A stretch of 64,000 bases of DNA from Erythrobacter ani (GCF_019204025.1 NZ_JAGSPB010000002.1:806001-870000), one strand, 5' to 3'. Positions 54,849-64,000 are shown, counted from the first letter of the stretch. Translations and numbers: made by a program. The notes: generated from the letters alone by a model not told the origin.

Positions 54849-56243
54849 ATGATCAAAACTGTTTTGGCTGCCGCCGCCGTGCTGGCAATGACCGCGCCCG
54901 CATTCGCCCAATCCGCCCAGCACCAACTCGAAACCCGCTACGACCGAGCGCTTGCCGCGGGTTATAAGGCGCTGTTCCTGTGCAGCGCCATGGATACATG
55001 GGAAACCACCGGGCAAATCCGCCGTCCTGAAGAGATTGAACAGTGGGATCTCGCAGGTATCGACCCGAATTACGCGCCGTATCTGCTTGATCTCGAGGCG
55101 AAGGAATATCGGCGCGAGCGCTTCCTCGATCTCCATCACATCGCAGTAGAATGGGCCGATGATATGCCTCCGCGCATTGCGAGCACCAATTATGGCGAGG
55201 GATGCCGTATTGAGCCGATAGGCCAGATTGTGTCGAAGGAAGGCCTTATCGAAGTACAGCCCGGCGATGACCGGTCCACCTTCCTGAAAATTCGTGAAAG
55301 GCTGCAGGTGAGCGAAGACGACCTTGTCGATACGCCGGATGAGCTCGCCTCTGTGTTCGAGCGCTTTATGGGTGATGATACCCTCCAGACTCCGCGGACC
55401 ACCGCGATCATCGTGGCGCGTGACGGCGAGCGGGTGGGTACTGCCTTTGCCGACGGGTACAGCGACGTGTCGCCTCAGCGCACATGGTCGGTCGCAAAAA
55501 GTCTTGCCGCGACATGGATCGGTGCAGCCGTTCACGGACATGGTATCGATCCGAACACACCGGCAATAGACGGCCTCCAACCCGATGATCCGCGCCGCGC
55601 GATCACGATCGACCATCTCCTGCGTATGGCTTCGGGACGGTACTCGGACACGCCGGGCAATCGCACGGATCCGATCTATTGGGGCGGCAGTTCCGTTCAG
55701 GATCGCGCGCGGAGCTGGCCGCTGATCGAGGCGCCGGGATCGACTTTTCGCTATGCCAACAACGACACGCTCCTGGCTGTGGATGCCGTGGTTTCCGGAG
55801 AGATCGATACGCCGGCCGCGTTCTTCGCCGATATCGGAATGCACCACACCTTTCCTGAGAAGGATTTCAATGGGTCCTACATCCTGTCCAGCCAGGTCTG
55901 GACGACAGCGGCGGACCTGTTGAAGTTCGGTCAGCTTTATCTCGATGGCGGGGTGCTGCCCGATGGGAGGCGCGTGCTGCCAGAGGACTGGGCGGAATAT
56001 GTCGCGGCGCCGTCGGGCCCGCAGCCAGAGGGCAGGCCATTCGGTTATGGTGCCAGCTTCTGGCTATTCAACAATTCCGAGGGCGTTCCTGCTGATACCT
56101 ATGCGGCGATGGGCAATCGCGGCCAGTTCGTGGTGATCGTGCCAAGCCGCGATGTAGTGATCGTTCGGCGCGGCGAAGACCCCTCCGGAACACGTTTCGA
56201 CATCGCCGCCTTCACTCGCGATGTGCTGGCAGCGCTCGACTGA
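54849..56243 (+). CDS. secreted serine hydrolase, beta-lactamase (class C) family
   Basis: 464 residues with signal peptide to about residue 20 (APAFA). An N-terminal 170-residue region with two cysteines precedes the catalytic domain with SVAK at Ser214-Lys217, a YANND motif equal to YxN, and a late GNRGQF segment. Such enzymes act as esterases, amidases or DD-peptidases outside the cytosol. ATG 54849 is used; GTG 54837 is possible. It starts just after the rplQ terminator. Confidence 0.88.
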   Translation: MIKTVLAAAAVLAMTAPAFAQSAQHQLETRYDRALAAGYKALFLCSAMDTWETTGQIRRPEEIEQWDLAGIDPNYAPYLLDLEAKEYRRERFLDLHHIAVEWADDMPPRIASTNYGEGCRIEPIGQIVSKEGLIEVQPGDDRSTFLKIRERLQVSEDDLVDTPDELASVFERFMGDDTLQTPRTTAIIVARDGERVGTAFADGYSDVSPQRTWSVAKSLAATWIGAAVHGHGIDPNTPAIDGLQPDDPRRAITIDHLLRMASGRYSDTPGNRTDPIYWGGSSVQDRARSWPLIEAPGSTFRYANNDTLLAVDAVVSGEIDTPAAFFADIGMHHTFPEKDFNGSYILSSQVWTTAADLLKFGQLYLDGGVLPDGRRVLPEDWAEYVAAPSGPQPEGRPFGYGASFWLFNNSEGVPADTYAAMGNRGQFVVIVPSRDVVIVRRGEDPSGTRFDIAAFTRDVLAALD

Positions 56244-56385
56244 GGAGTAGTCTGGCGTTCATATAAATACGCCATTAGCTGAACAATAGCTGCAAGAGGT
56301 CTTCAGGCTCATCAAAGGGCGAATCGTCCACATGGGACATCCAGTCGGCGCAAACCTGCATCGACCAACCCGAGGATAGGCTCTC

Positions 56386-56928
56386 ATGACGAAGCTCGAA
56401 AAGACACTCGCCAAAGCCACGCTCGGGACTGTCGCGGCTGGCGCGATGGCCCTGGCAACGGCAAGTCCGGCGATGGCCGATGACTATTACGACCGCGACC
56501 GCGGCATCGGCGCCGGAGAAATAATCGCAGGCGCTGTGGTGATCGGTGGTATCGCGGCGCTGGCTGGCGCATTCGATGGCGACAGGGATGATTACCGCGA
56601 CCGCCGTTGGCGCGGACGCGATCATCGCGGCTACAACCACCGCGTGCGCTACGATCGCGGCTTCAACAATGGTCGCCGCGCGGTCGAGCGCTGCGTGCGG
56701 GCGGCCGAACGCCAGGCACGCAGGTTTGGCGGATATCGCTTTGCCGACGTGACCCAGATCCGCGACGTTGATCGGACGCGCAATGGCTTCCGCGTGAAAG
56801 GCCGCATCCAGGTCGAAGGCGGGCGTGGTTATGGCCGCCGCGATTTCGACCGCGGACGCTTCACCTGCTTCGTCGGCCGCGGCCAGCGGCCCCATGTCGA
56901 ATTCCGCAAGATTCGCGGTTTGCGTTAA
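56386..56928 (+). CDS. secreted Arg/Asp-rich protein with glycine-zipper segment (paralog 1)
   Basis: 180 residues. A signal peptide (ASPAMA) is followed by a short GAGEIIAGAVVIGGIAALAGA hydrophobic Gly/Ala segment, a DRDDYRDRRWRGRDHRGYNHR linker made mostly of Arg, Asp and Tyr, and a C-terminal domain with VERCVRAAE, FADVTQIRDVDRTRNGFRVKGRI and a second cysteine in FTCFVGR. The same order is found in the next gene. No named family; likely periplasmic or outer-membrane associated. Confidence 0.75.
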   Translation: MTKLEKTLAKATLGTVAAGAMALATASPAMADDYYDRDRGIGAGEIIAGAVVIGGIAALAGAFDGDRDDYRDRRWRGRDHRGYNHRVRYDRGFNNGRRAVERCVRAAERQARRFGGYRFADVTQIRDVDRTRNGFRVKGRIQVEGGRGYGRRDFDRGRFTCFVGRGQRPHVEFRKIRGLR

Positions 56929-57091
56929 TCGCTCGCTGTGAGGGTTCGGGGCGGTCCTCCCACCGTCCCGTTCACCAACATTCTGGCAAGTTCATAGGCG
57001 GTTCAGGCACCCGAAAGCCTGAGCCGTCTATGCGCGTGTCCATTCCAGGGCGATTGGTGGCCGCTCGTTTCGTAAACAGGAGGGAGCATTC

Positions 57092-57910
57092 ATGCTTTCC
57101 AAAAGCCGTACCGGGGCTGTCGCCGGCCTGATTGCCGCCATTTCCATGACCGCTACACCGGCCGCTGCGGACGATTTGCCTAGACTTCCGGCAAGCGTGG
57201 GCAGCTCTATCTACGCCGATTTCGATCACAGCGCCTATGATGGCGAATTCGAGTCGGGTGAATGGCGCCGCTGGGGACGCCGGGGCTGGCGCAGGGGCGG
57301 TTGGCATCGCCGCCGGGGGATCAGGGGCGGAGACATCCTCGCAGGTGTGTTGATCCTCGGCGGGATCGCAGCCGTTGCGAGCGCCGCCAACAACAACCGC
57401 CGTCACCGTGATCGCGACGTTGTCATCGTCGACCGCCGTGACCGTGACTATGACCGCCGCGACCGCGATTACGATCGCCGCGATAACCGTCGCGGCTACA
57501 ATGCTTCGGCTTCCGGGCTCGATAACGCGGTGGACCAATGCGTCCGCCAGATCGAGCGCGACGTCCGGGTCGACACTGTCGATGGCGTGGATCGCACAGC
57601 ACAGGGCTGGGTTGTGACAGGCGCACTCTTCAATGGAGAGGGCTTCAGCTGCCGGATCGACAATGAAGGCCGGGTGGACGACATCAATTACGGGAGCTTC
57701 CGTGGCTCGTCGTTCGATCCGGACGCTGCAGTGAGAGCGCGCGGGGATGACAGGCAGTGGACTGACGCGAGCTATATCGCCGCGCGTGAGGCCAATGCTG
57801 CTCAGCCTGCAGCCATTGCTGGAACGGATGAACCACTTCCGGCCTATCCCGGTGGTCCGATACCGGGTGAGCAGGTGAGCGAGGAAATCGACGCCGATAT
57901 CGGCGGTTAA
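57092..57910 (+). CDS. secreted Arg/Asp-rich protein with glycine-zipper segment (paralog 2)
   Basis: 272 residues. Signal peptide (PAAA), an acidic then Trp/Arg-rich stretch (WRRWGRRGWRRGGWHRRR), GGDILAGVLILGGIAAVASA, repeated DRRDRDYDRRD linker, and a C-terminal domain with VDQCVRQIERDVRVDTVDGVDRTAQGWVVTGAL and FSCRIDNEG. It matches the preceding gene in layout and in its two conserved cysteines, with extra N- and C-terminal sequence. AGGAGGG precedes the ATG. Its stop overlaps the converging TRIC gene by 4 bp (TTAA). Confidence 0.75.
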   Translation: MLSKSRTGAVAGLIAAISMTATPAAADDLPRLPASVGSSIYADFDHSAYDGEFESGEWRRWGRRGWRRGGWHRRRGIRGGDILAGVLILGGIAAVASAANNNRRHRDRDVVIVDRRDRDYDRRDRDYDRRDNRRGYNASASGLDNAVDQCVRQIERDVRVDTVDGVDRTAQGWVVTGALFNGEGFSCRIDNEGRVDDINYGSFRGSSFDPDAAVRARGDDRQWTDASYIAAREANAAQPAAIAGTDEPLPAYPGGPIPGEQVSEEIDADIGG

Positions 57911-58602
57911 AGCCTGTCTTCGGATGGCGGGGTAGGGATCGGCTCAGCCGCTTCTCTATCCCGGCCGTAGCTTGGCAGGCCCCATTGCCATTGGATAGCG
58001 GCTGCGCGCAGGGCCATCCCGGCAAGGAAGGCCGCGCCCCAGATCCAGCCATCGGCGATAATGAGGGTCGGCATCATGAGCGGTGCAGCAGTCATGCCGA
58101 TAACGGTAATCGCTGCGCTCAGCGCCGCTGCGGTCACATAGAGTTCGGGCTGCATTATGATCGAAGGCCGACCTGCCACGACGTCACGAATGATCCCGCC
58201 GACACAGCCCGTTATGATACCCATGAGAACGGCGGGCACCGGCGGAATGCCATAGGCCAGCGCCTTGGCACTGCCGAGCACCGCGTACGCGGCGAGCCCG
58301 GCGCCGTCGGCAAAATCGTACAATTTGCCCTGCCATAACTTGACCGGTGTGAACCACGCGATGAGCGCTGTGAACAGGCACGCCGCCGCCACCCAAGGAT
58401 CGGTGATCCAGAACACCGGCGCATCGATGAGCAAATCGCGGACCGTTCCGCCGCCGACGCCGGTCACGAGCGCAAAGAACGCCATAGTCACAAACGTCTG
58501 GCGTTCCTTTGCCGCGATGACTGCACCCGAAAGCGCAAAGATCGCGATCCCGGCTATATCGAGAATGTCGAGTATCGGGGTGAGAACTGTCTCGTCCATC
58601 AT
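57907..58602 (-). CDS. TRIC (UPF0126) cation channel family protein
   Basis: 231 residues, seven membrane helices in two internal repeats, each with a Gly-rich kink: GVGGGTVRDLLIDAPVFWI and GCVGGIIRDVVAGRPSIIM. Bacterial TRIC proteins form trimeric monovalent cation channels. MM start; 58599 is equally possible. It overlaps the PepSY gene by 4 bp and is the last of a three-gene minus-strand operon. Confidence 0.92.
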   Translation of the reverse strand: MMDETVLTPILDILDIAGIAIFALSGAVIAAKERQTFVTMAFFALVTGVGGGTVRDLLIDAPVFWITDPWVAAACLFTALIAWFTPVKLWQGKLYDFADGAGLAAYAVLGSAKALAYGIPPVPAVLMGIITGCVGGIIRDVVAGRPSIIMQPELYVTAAALSAAITVIGMTAAPLMMPTLIIADGWIWGAAFLAGMALRAAAIQWQWGLPSYGRDREAAEPIPTPPSEDRL

Positions 58603-59309
58603 GTGCCTCCGCTACGTGGTCGGCCAGCCATACGCGATCTTCGGCGGCGGAACATCAGGATCGAACCCATGAGCGAGCCGATCGATGCGAGAGCCGCGAA
58701 AAGGATCAGGACTGGGTGGCTCGTATCCTGACGCTCGGAAAGGTCCATGATGTGAAGTCCCCACATGATGTCGAACCAGCGCCACCAACGCGTCCGGACC
58801 GCTTCGATATCGCCGGTCTCTCGCCCGACATAGATATGCGTGCCATCCTCGAGCGTCACACGCCATACCGGCATCGGCCGCCGAAAATCGACCGGCACCT
58901 CGTCGGATTCGAAAAACGTCACACGCTCGGCGCTGGTGCCGCCAATGATCTCCTGCGCCACGATAGACCGCGCCTCGGCCGCGCTGACCGGCTCGATGCG
59001 TGTGCCGGTGATTGCATCGAAGCGCTCGATCGTGCCCTCCGCATAGGTGATGAACGTAACGGCTCTCCCTCGCTGCATCCGCGTTTCGAACGAGTGGATT
59101 GGCGCCGCATTCTCCAGCTGAAATGCAATCGGAGCGGGATTTCCCGGAGGAAGGGTCTCGTGTTCCTCGTTCTGGGCAATGCGCAGGTGATTGCCGCGCA
59201 CTTCCTCGATTGGCTTGGCGACCATGAAAAGGCCGGTCGCGGTCCACATCACGATAGGCACGCCGACGAGCCAGCCTAGCCAGACGTGCCACCGGGCGAG
59301 CGCGCGCAT
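58599..59309 (-). CDS. PepSY-domain membrane protein
   Basis: 236 residues. An N-terminal helix (WHVWLGWLVGVPIVMWTATGLFM), a periplasmic part with a PepSY-like repeat (VSAAEARSIVAQEI ... WRVTLEDGTHIYVGRETGDI), then RWWRWFDIMWGLHIMDL and a C-terminal helix pair with a basic end. It resembles short PepSY-TM proteins linked to iron or flavin reduction; heme-type His residues are present in the WxxH positions. ATG 59309 lies 17 bp after the amidase stop. Confidence 0.8.
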   Translation of the reverse strand: MRALARWHVWLGWLVGVPIVMWTATGLFMVAKPIEEVRGNHLRIAQNEEHETLPPGNPAPIAFQLENAAPIHSFETRMQRGRAVTFITYAEGTIERFDAITGTRIEPVSAAEARSIVAQEIIGGTSAERVTFFESDEVPVDFRRPMPVWRVTLEDGTHIYVGRETGDIEAVRTRWWRWFDIMWGLHIMDLSERQDTSHPVLILFAALASIGSLMGSILMFRRRRSRMAGRPRSGGT

Positions 59310-59326
59310 ACATGCAGCCACTGGTC

Positions 59327-60685
59327 TCAGCCGTGCAGGATTTGGGCGATGGCCTCGGCCGCGTCGATACAATCGAGATCGCTCCAGCGCGGCCCGATAA
59401 CCTGCATTCCGCAGGGCAGGGCGGTCCCTTCGTAATTGCTTTCACCGATAGGCAGCACTGTCGATGGCAGGTTGGGGAATGTTGCGAGCCCGGCCCATGC
59501 AAGGGCCGCACCGGCAGGGATATCCTGCCCGTTGACCCTGATCGTCGCATTGAAGACCGACCCATCGAGATGCGGGATCGCAAGCACCGGCGCGGGCGGT
59601 GCCAAGACGAAATCGTACGTTTCGAACAACTGGGCCCATGCGAATTCGTTGGCGGCCTGCGCATCCAGCAGATCGAACCAGTCTGCAGCACTGGCGCGCT
59701 TGCCATCGGGCGAAGGCGCGCCCCGCGCCAACGCGATATTGAGCATGCGCAGATAGTCGGCCTGCTGCTGGGCCAGATCGGGGATCAGGGCACTTGCCCG
59801 CTCAACCTTTATCCCGGTTCTTACCAGTTCCTCAATTGCGCAATCGATCGGCTCGGAAACGCTGGCATCGACGGGACTTGCCGGAAATTCGGTTATTGCG
59901 AGCACCCTGCAATCGCGCAGCGGCCTCGACTTGCGCTGCAGTGGGATGGTGGCACCTAGCTGGGTCAGCAGGGTCAGGTCTGCAGCATTGCGGGCCAGTG
60001 GTCCGGCGATGGAAAGTGCACCGTCATGGGCGGCAGTGAAGCCTTTACGGCGGGCTATTTGTGGATGATCGTGACCGCGTTTGCTGACGAGGCCCCAGGA
60101 CGTCTTGTGCCCCCAAATCCCGCAGAAATGGGCGGGCACTCTCACTGACCCGCCGATGTCGGTGCCGTATTCGCACGGAACCATGCCGCTGGCCACGGCA
60201 GCCGCCCCCCCTCCCGAAGATCCGCCGGGGGATCGCTCTGGATTGTGCGGGTTCCTGGTGCGCCCATAGACGGCGTTGAAGCTCTGCCAGTCGGATAGGT
60301 CGATGGGTACGTTGGTTTTGCCGATGATGATCGCGCCTGCCGCTTTCAACCGGCGGACAAGTTCCGAGTCGCGCGGAGCGATGTAGTCTATCAGCCGCTC
60401 ATGGCCCCAGCATGATTGCAGCCCTTCGACATCGAAGCTTTCTTTGACTGTCATCGGCACGCCGAAAAGCGGCTGGTCCGCACCGGGCGTCTGGCCGGTC
60501 ATGGCGCGTGCTGTGTCGCAGGCCCGGTCGAAATCGGGCACGGCGACCGCGTTTATCTCGGCATCGAGATGCTCGATCCGCAGAATTGCGGCGTCAACGG
60601 CCTCGATCGGTGACATTTCGCCGGAACGGATCGCCGCCGCCGTGGCGATCGCACCGGGTTTATCGGTGAGCGTCGGATAGGCCAC
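59327..60685 (-). CDS. amidase (amidase-signature family)
   Basis: About 452 residues with the Ser-cisSer-Lys triad: Lys81 (MTVKESFDV), Ser156 (SPGGSSGGG) and Ser180 (YGTDIGGSVR). It hydrolyses an amide of unknown kind in the cytosol; GatA-like use is unlikely because no gatB/gatC is adjacent. A GTG at 60685 with a GGGGGA site upstream gives the best N-terminus; the frame is open to an ATG at 60790 with no ribosome site. First gene of the amidase-PepSY-TRIC operon. Confidence 0.9.
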   Translation of the reverse strand: MAYPTLTDKPGAIATAAAIRSGEMSPIEAVDAAILRIEHLDAEINAVAVPDFDRACDTARAMTGQTPGADQPLFGVPMTVKESFDVEGLQSCWGHERLIDYIAPRDSELVRRLKAAGAIIIGKTNVPIDLSDWQSFNAVYGRTRNPHNPERSPGGSSGGGAAAVASGMVPCEYGTDIGGSVRVPAHFCGIWGHKTSWGLVSKRGHDHPQIARRKGFTAAHDGALSIAGPLARNAADLTLLTQLGATIPLQRKSRPLRDCRVLAITEFPASPVDASVSEPIDCAIEELVRTGIKVERASALIPDLAQQQADYLRMLNIALARGAPSPDGKRASAADWFDLLDAQAANEFAWAQLFETYDFVLAPPAPVLAIPHLDGSVFNATIRVNGQDIPAGAALAWAGLATFPNLPSTVLPIGESNYEGTALPCGMQVIGPRWSDLDCIDAAEAIAQILHG

Positions 60686-60826
60686 TTTGTCGGTTTCCCC
60701 CTGATCCCAGGCACAGTTACACTGGCGCAGCTGCAAAGCGAGTCCGCGCGCCGGCATCAGCCGATACCGTAAGCCAATGCGGTTCGCCATAGCGGTTCTG
60801 GCGACGCGCGGATTTCGGCGTGCGTT

Positions 60827-61987
60827 TTACCCGCCTTCGGCCTCTCTCATTCGCTTTATCAGCGCGTCGAAATGCTTCGCCATGCGCAATTCGGGATCGA
60901 CGGCAAGGATCAGGTCTATACCAGTCGGGAAGGCATTTCCGCCATTCACGAACAGGACCAGGCCTTCACGCGTCTCGGGAATGAAATAGACCTGGGCATG
61001 TTCGGCAAAATCGTTTCCGCCGTGGTTGAGCACGGTGCGGTCTGGCTCTCCGAACAAGCCCCAACCGACGCCAAAGCCGATGGGATCGGGACAATCGTCG
61101 GCCTCGGCAATGCAGAAATACCCCATCTCGTCTGGAGAACTGGAAAGCAGTGCTGCGCGCTCAGCCTGCATTTCCTGAGAGAGCCCTTCGCCTTCGATCA
61201 ATTTGATGAGCAATTGCGCGTAGCCGGGAGCCGTCGCGTAAAGATTGTCGGCAGCGGTATAGTTACCGATCGCGAGCAGGCCGCCGCTTCCGCTGCCTGT
61301 GAACGGCGGGTACACGGTGCCATCGCCTCCGCGCGGTTCGCTTACGCGGCCCTCCAGCCAATCTTCACGCCCGACCGCGATGCCTTCGACCCCTAGCGGT
61401 TCGAACACGACCTCTTCCGCCAGCTCAGGGTAGGTCTTGCCAAAGCGGGCCTCGAGATAGCGCATAACGATTTCCACGCCCTCACCTGAATAGCTGAGCT
61501 GTCCGGTCCCGGGCGTCCCTGTGAAAGCCATTCGGTCATCGTCGTAATTCCACGGCCAGTTCTTCAGTGCAGCCTGATGCGACAGCAGGATCCGCGGTGT
61601 CAGCGTGGCATAGCGTGGATCGTCGCCCAGATCGGGGTGCTTGTAGTGGTCTGTTATCGGATCATCGAGCGACATTTTCCCCTGATCCGACAGTCGTAGG
61701 ACAGTCTCCGCAATGATCGTCTTAGCCACCGACGCGGTGTTGAAAGCCGTGTCGGCTGTGACGGGAATGCCCGGAGATTGCTCGCCCCAATATCCCGTCC
61801 AAACGACCTCGCCATTCTCGATACGGGCCATTGCGATACCGGCGATATTGTCCTGCTCGAGCGCATTCGTGGCCACTTTAATGACCTCTGCAGGCGGCGC
61901 AGCATCGTCCGATTGCGCGAAGGCGTGGGATGAGGCGAGAGTGAGGCCTGCTGCCAAAATTCCGGCGAAAGACTTTCGAGTTATCAT
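60827..61987 (-). CDS. secreted serine hydrolase, beta-lactamase (class C) family
   Basis: 386 residues. Signal peptide to about residue 24 (SSHAFA). SVAK at Ser86-Lys89 is the nucleophile motif, SYSG stands at the YxN place, and NHGGND is near the KTG position. Third enzyme of this fold in the window; the three differ clearly in sequence and length. Substrate unknown, probably a peptide or ester outside the cytosol. Confidence 0.88.
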   Translation of the reverse strand: MITRKSFAGILAAGLTLASSHAFAQSDDAAPPAEVIKVATNALEQDNIAGIAMARIENGEVVWTGYWGEQSPGIPVTADTAFNTASVAKTIIAETVLRLSDQGKMSLDDPITDHYKHPDLGDDPRYATLTPRILLSHQAALKNWPWNYDDDRMAFTGTPGTGQLSYSGEGVEIVMRYLEARFGKTYPELAEEVVFEPLGVEGIAVGREDWLEGRVSEPRGGDGTVYPPFTGSGSGGLLAIGNYTAADNLYATAPGYAQLLIKLIEGEGLSQEMQAERAALLSSSPDEMGYFCIAEADDCPDPIGFGVGWGLFGEPDRTVLNHGGNDFAEHAQVYFIPETREGLVLFVNGGNAFPTGIDLILAVDPELRMAKHFDALIKRMREAEGG

Positions 61988-62065
61988 GATCCCATCCGTA
62001 TTGCTGTATCAACTAGGCAATACACATACGTCAAAGCGAGCGAAGCGCAAGAGGCTTTGCGTTTG

Positions 62066-63052
62066 CTAGTTCAATTGATCGAAAAACCGGTCTTCCGCGT
62101 CGTAATCGAACATGTCCCACGGATAAGCGGCAAGCTGCGGGAAGGCGTCGGACCAGCCAGCGGGATCGAACTTTGTGAGCCATTCGATTGCGGGTCCGAC
62201 ACTGGCGCTGTAGCCGCCCGACACATCGAAACCGCTCTCATTGGCGCGGTCAAGCGAGACGGTGAAGGGACGGGGGACCGACCACGGCGTGCGCCCGATT
62301 ACGCCGTCCGTGCCCTCGACAGGGATGAATTCCACCTCACGCCCGAAAAGCGTGGCAAGGGCTCCGCCAATCTCCATTACAGATGGGGGATTTGCATCCC
62401 CGACATTGAATGTCCCGCCGAGCGCGTGTTGTCCGGCATGCACCGCGAACTGGCCAATCATGTTTGCCGCGGTCGTGTGAAAGACGCTTTCTCCCTGAAC
62501 AAGAAGAGGTATCCGTTCGCGTCCGTCGATCATCCTTTTGGCGAACCACCATTCGCGCGGGTGGCGGCTCCAAGCGCCATGGATCGCGCAGGGGCGCAAG
62601 ATCGTGGCTCGATCACCGAACAGATCACGTGCGCAATTCTCCATCCGGACCTTGCGGGTTGAATACGTGTCGGAACCTGGGGCGACCGCCGGGTTCTCTT
62701 CGGTGATCGGTGCCGCAAATTCTGGAAAACCATTCTGCGCCGCTTCATCGAGTGTGCGGCCTTCCGCATCGCAATAGACGCTGGCCGACGAAACCGCGAT
62801 TAGCCGATCGACGCTATCCGGGTCGTAAGCGGCGATGTCCCCCTCGTCGAAAGCGATGGTATCGACGATCACATTCGCGCCGGGAGCTTTTTCTTGGCCA
62901 GCGACGTAAGCAACGAAGCGATAGCGCTCGGGATCAAGCCAATCGGGGATCGTCCTGGCATAAACGGCGACGTCCCAGCCTACAGATGCGAAGTTCCGCG
63001 CAGCCGCATAGCCGATCTGGCCCGCTCCAATGATCGCAACTGAACGGGCCAT
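62066..63052 (-). CDS. NAD-dependent epimerase/dehydratase family protein
   Basis: 328 residues, extended SDR fold. GAGQIGYAAARNFASVGW is the N-terminal dinucleotide motif; VSSASVYCD and DTYSTRKVRMEN give the Ser and the Tyr-x3-Lys pair. It likely acts on a nucleotide sugar or a similar compound. It begins 12 bp after lpdA stops and may be co-transcribed with it. Confidence 0.85.
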   Translation of the reverse strand: MARSVAIIGAGQIGYAAARNFASVGWDVAVYARTIPDWLDPERYRFVAYVAGQEKAPGANVIVDTIAFDEGDIAAYDPDSVDRLIAVSSASVYCDAEGRTLDEAAQNGFPEFAAPITEENPAVAPGSDTYSTRKVRMENCARDLFGDRATILRPCAIHGAWSRHPREWWFAKRMIDGRERIPLLVQGESVFHTTAANMIGQFAVHAGQHALGGTFNVGDANPPSVMEIGGALATLFGREVEFIPVEGTDGVIGRTPWSVPRPFTVSLDRANESGFDVSGGYSASVGPAIEWLTKFDPAGWSDAFPQLAAYPWDMFDYDAEDRFFDQLN

Positions 63053-63064
63053 ATTCGTACGTCC

Positions 63065-64000
63065 TTACATATGGATCGGCTTGCCTTGCACCGCCATCGC
63101 CGCTTCCTTCAGCGCTTCTGCATGGGTTGGGTGAGCGTGGCAGGTATAGGCGATGTCTTCCGACGTTGCGCCGAATTCCATGGCCTGCGCCGCTTGTGCG
63201 ATCATGGTTCCTGCCAGGCTCGCAACGATGTGCACGCCAAGCACGCGGTCGGTTTCCGCATCGGCCACCACTTTAACGAAACCTTCGGTGTCGCGGTTGG
63301 CCTTCGCGCGGCTGTTCGCCATCATCGGGAATTTCCCGACTTTGACCGTGTGACCTGCCTCTTTGGCCTCCGCTTCGGTCATGCCGACATCGGCAAATTC
63401 CGGCATCGTATAGACCACGCCCGGAATGACATCGTGATTGATGATGCCGGTCTGTCCAGCGACGTTTTCAGCGCAGGCGATCCCTTCGTCTTCGGCTTTA
63501 TGCGCGAGCATCGGACCGGGAACGACATCGCCAATCGCCCAGACCCCGTCGACCTTCGTGCGGAAATCGTGACCGATTTCGATCTGCCCGCGCTTGTTCG
63601 TCTCGATCCCGATGGCATCGAGTGCGAGGCCTTCCGTGTTGGGGCGGCGTCCGATCGAAACCAGCACATGGCTCGCCTTGATCGTCTGTTCGTCTCCGCC
63701 TGCCGCCTTTTCGACGGTGAGCGAAACGGTCTTGCCCTTTACACTCGCGCCGGTGACCTTGTGGCCGAGCATGAGCTCCATGCCCTGCTTCTTGAAGATC
63801 TTGCCGGCTTCCTTGCGCACGTCGGCATCCATACCGGGCAGCAATTGGTCGAGGAATTCGATCACGGTGACTTTCGCGCCGAGCCTGCGCCAGACCGAAC
63901 CGAGCTCCAGCCCGATGACGCCGCCGCCGATTACGACGAGATGTTCGGGCACCTCTTCGAGTTCGAGGGCGCCGGTGCTGTCGACGATCCGTTTTGCCGC
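63065..64000 (-). CDS. lpdA: dihydrolipoyl dehydrogenase, C-terminal part (runs off window)
   Basis: The frame is open to the window edge, so the N-terminal FAD part with the redox disulfide lies beyond 64000. Visible are the IVDSTGALELEEVPEHLVV approach, the NAD-binding GGGVIGLELGSVWRRLG, the SIGRRPNT and AIGDVVPGPMLAHKAEDEG FAD segment, and the dimer end with the catalytic HAHPTHAE. It reoxidises lipoamide in 2-oxoacid dehydrogenase complexes. The GTG at 63952 is internal, not the start. Confidence 0.96.
   Translation of the reverse strand, partial: AAKRIVDSTGALELEEVPEHLVVIGGGVIGLELGSVWRRLGAKVTVIEFLDQLLPGMDADVRKEAGKIFKKQGMELMLGHKVTGASVKGKTVSLTVEKAAGGDEQTIKASHVLVSIGRRPNTEGLALDAIGIETNKRGQIEIGHDFRTKVDGVWAIGDVVPGPMLAHKAEDEGIACAENVAGQTGIINHDVIPGVVYTMPEFADVGMTEAEAKEAGHTVKVGKFPMMANSRAKANRDTEGFVKVVADAETDRVLGVHIVASLAGTMIAQAAQAMEFGATSEDIAYTCHAHPTHAEALKEAAMAVQGKPIHM

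Overview
The window reads as a chromosomal segment of an alphaproteobacterium, most likely order Sphingomonadales and probably an Erythrobacter-like genus. The basis is high G+C coding sequence, secY-adk-rpsM gene order without infA/rpmJ, TspO, a two-component-free glutamine-dependent NadE, MetZ-type methionine synthesis, and an uS5 protein with a long acidic/RGG extension. The genus is inference; no 16S gene is present.

Layout. 1-16 kb is mixed housekeeping and accessory genes: a GPH-family sugar transporter, a YghU-like GST, topoisomerase IB, NadE, a LysR/pirin/azoreductase/DoxX redox module, TrhO tRNA hydroxylase, ilvE with an attenuator-like leader, and TlyA. 16-26 kb holds a very unusual Cys-Cys repeat lipoprotein, TspO, a ubiK-recO-leuB-glycosyltransferase run, a polyprenol-linked glycosyltransferase, a TetR-controlled membrane protein, metZ and a SulP anion transporter. 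26.6-33 kb is the most accessory stretch: an AT-richer orphan membrane protein, small metabolic and regulatory genes, an HTH gene, and an AT-rich OLD-type ATPase/TOPRIM nuclease that looks horizontally acquired.

33.7-54.8 kb is the translation supercluster, all on the plus strand: str (rpsL, rpsG, fusA, tuf), S10 (rpsJ to rpsQ), spc (rplN to secY, adk), then a SRPBCC gene, then alpha (rpsM, rpsK, rpoA, rplQ). Several spacers carry long hairpins. The str promoter is followed by a short leader with a terminator-like hairpin. An almost identical copy of this leader lies 830 bp upstream, next to the nuclease gene. 54.8-64 kb returns to scattered genes: two serine hydrolases, two tandem paralogous secreted Arg/Asp-rich proteins, an amidase-PepSY-TRIC operon, an epimerase, and the 3' part of lpdA running off the window.

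The most distinctive signals are (1) the pentad xCCAA lipoprotein, (2) the 18-codon ORF with an extended perfect Shine-Dalgarno sequence plus a terminator in front of ilvE, (3) the duplicated str leader with covarying hairpins beside a foreign OLD nuclease, and (4) twin palindromic operators before the tetR gene. No tRNA, rRNA, CRISPR array or complete insertion sequence was seen.
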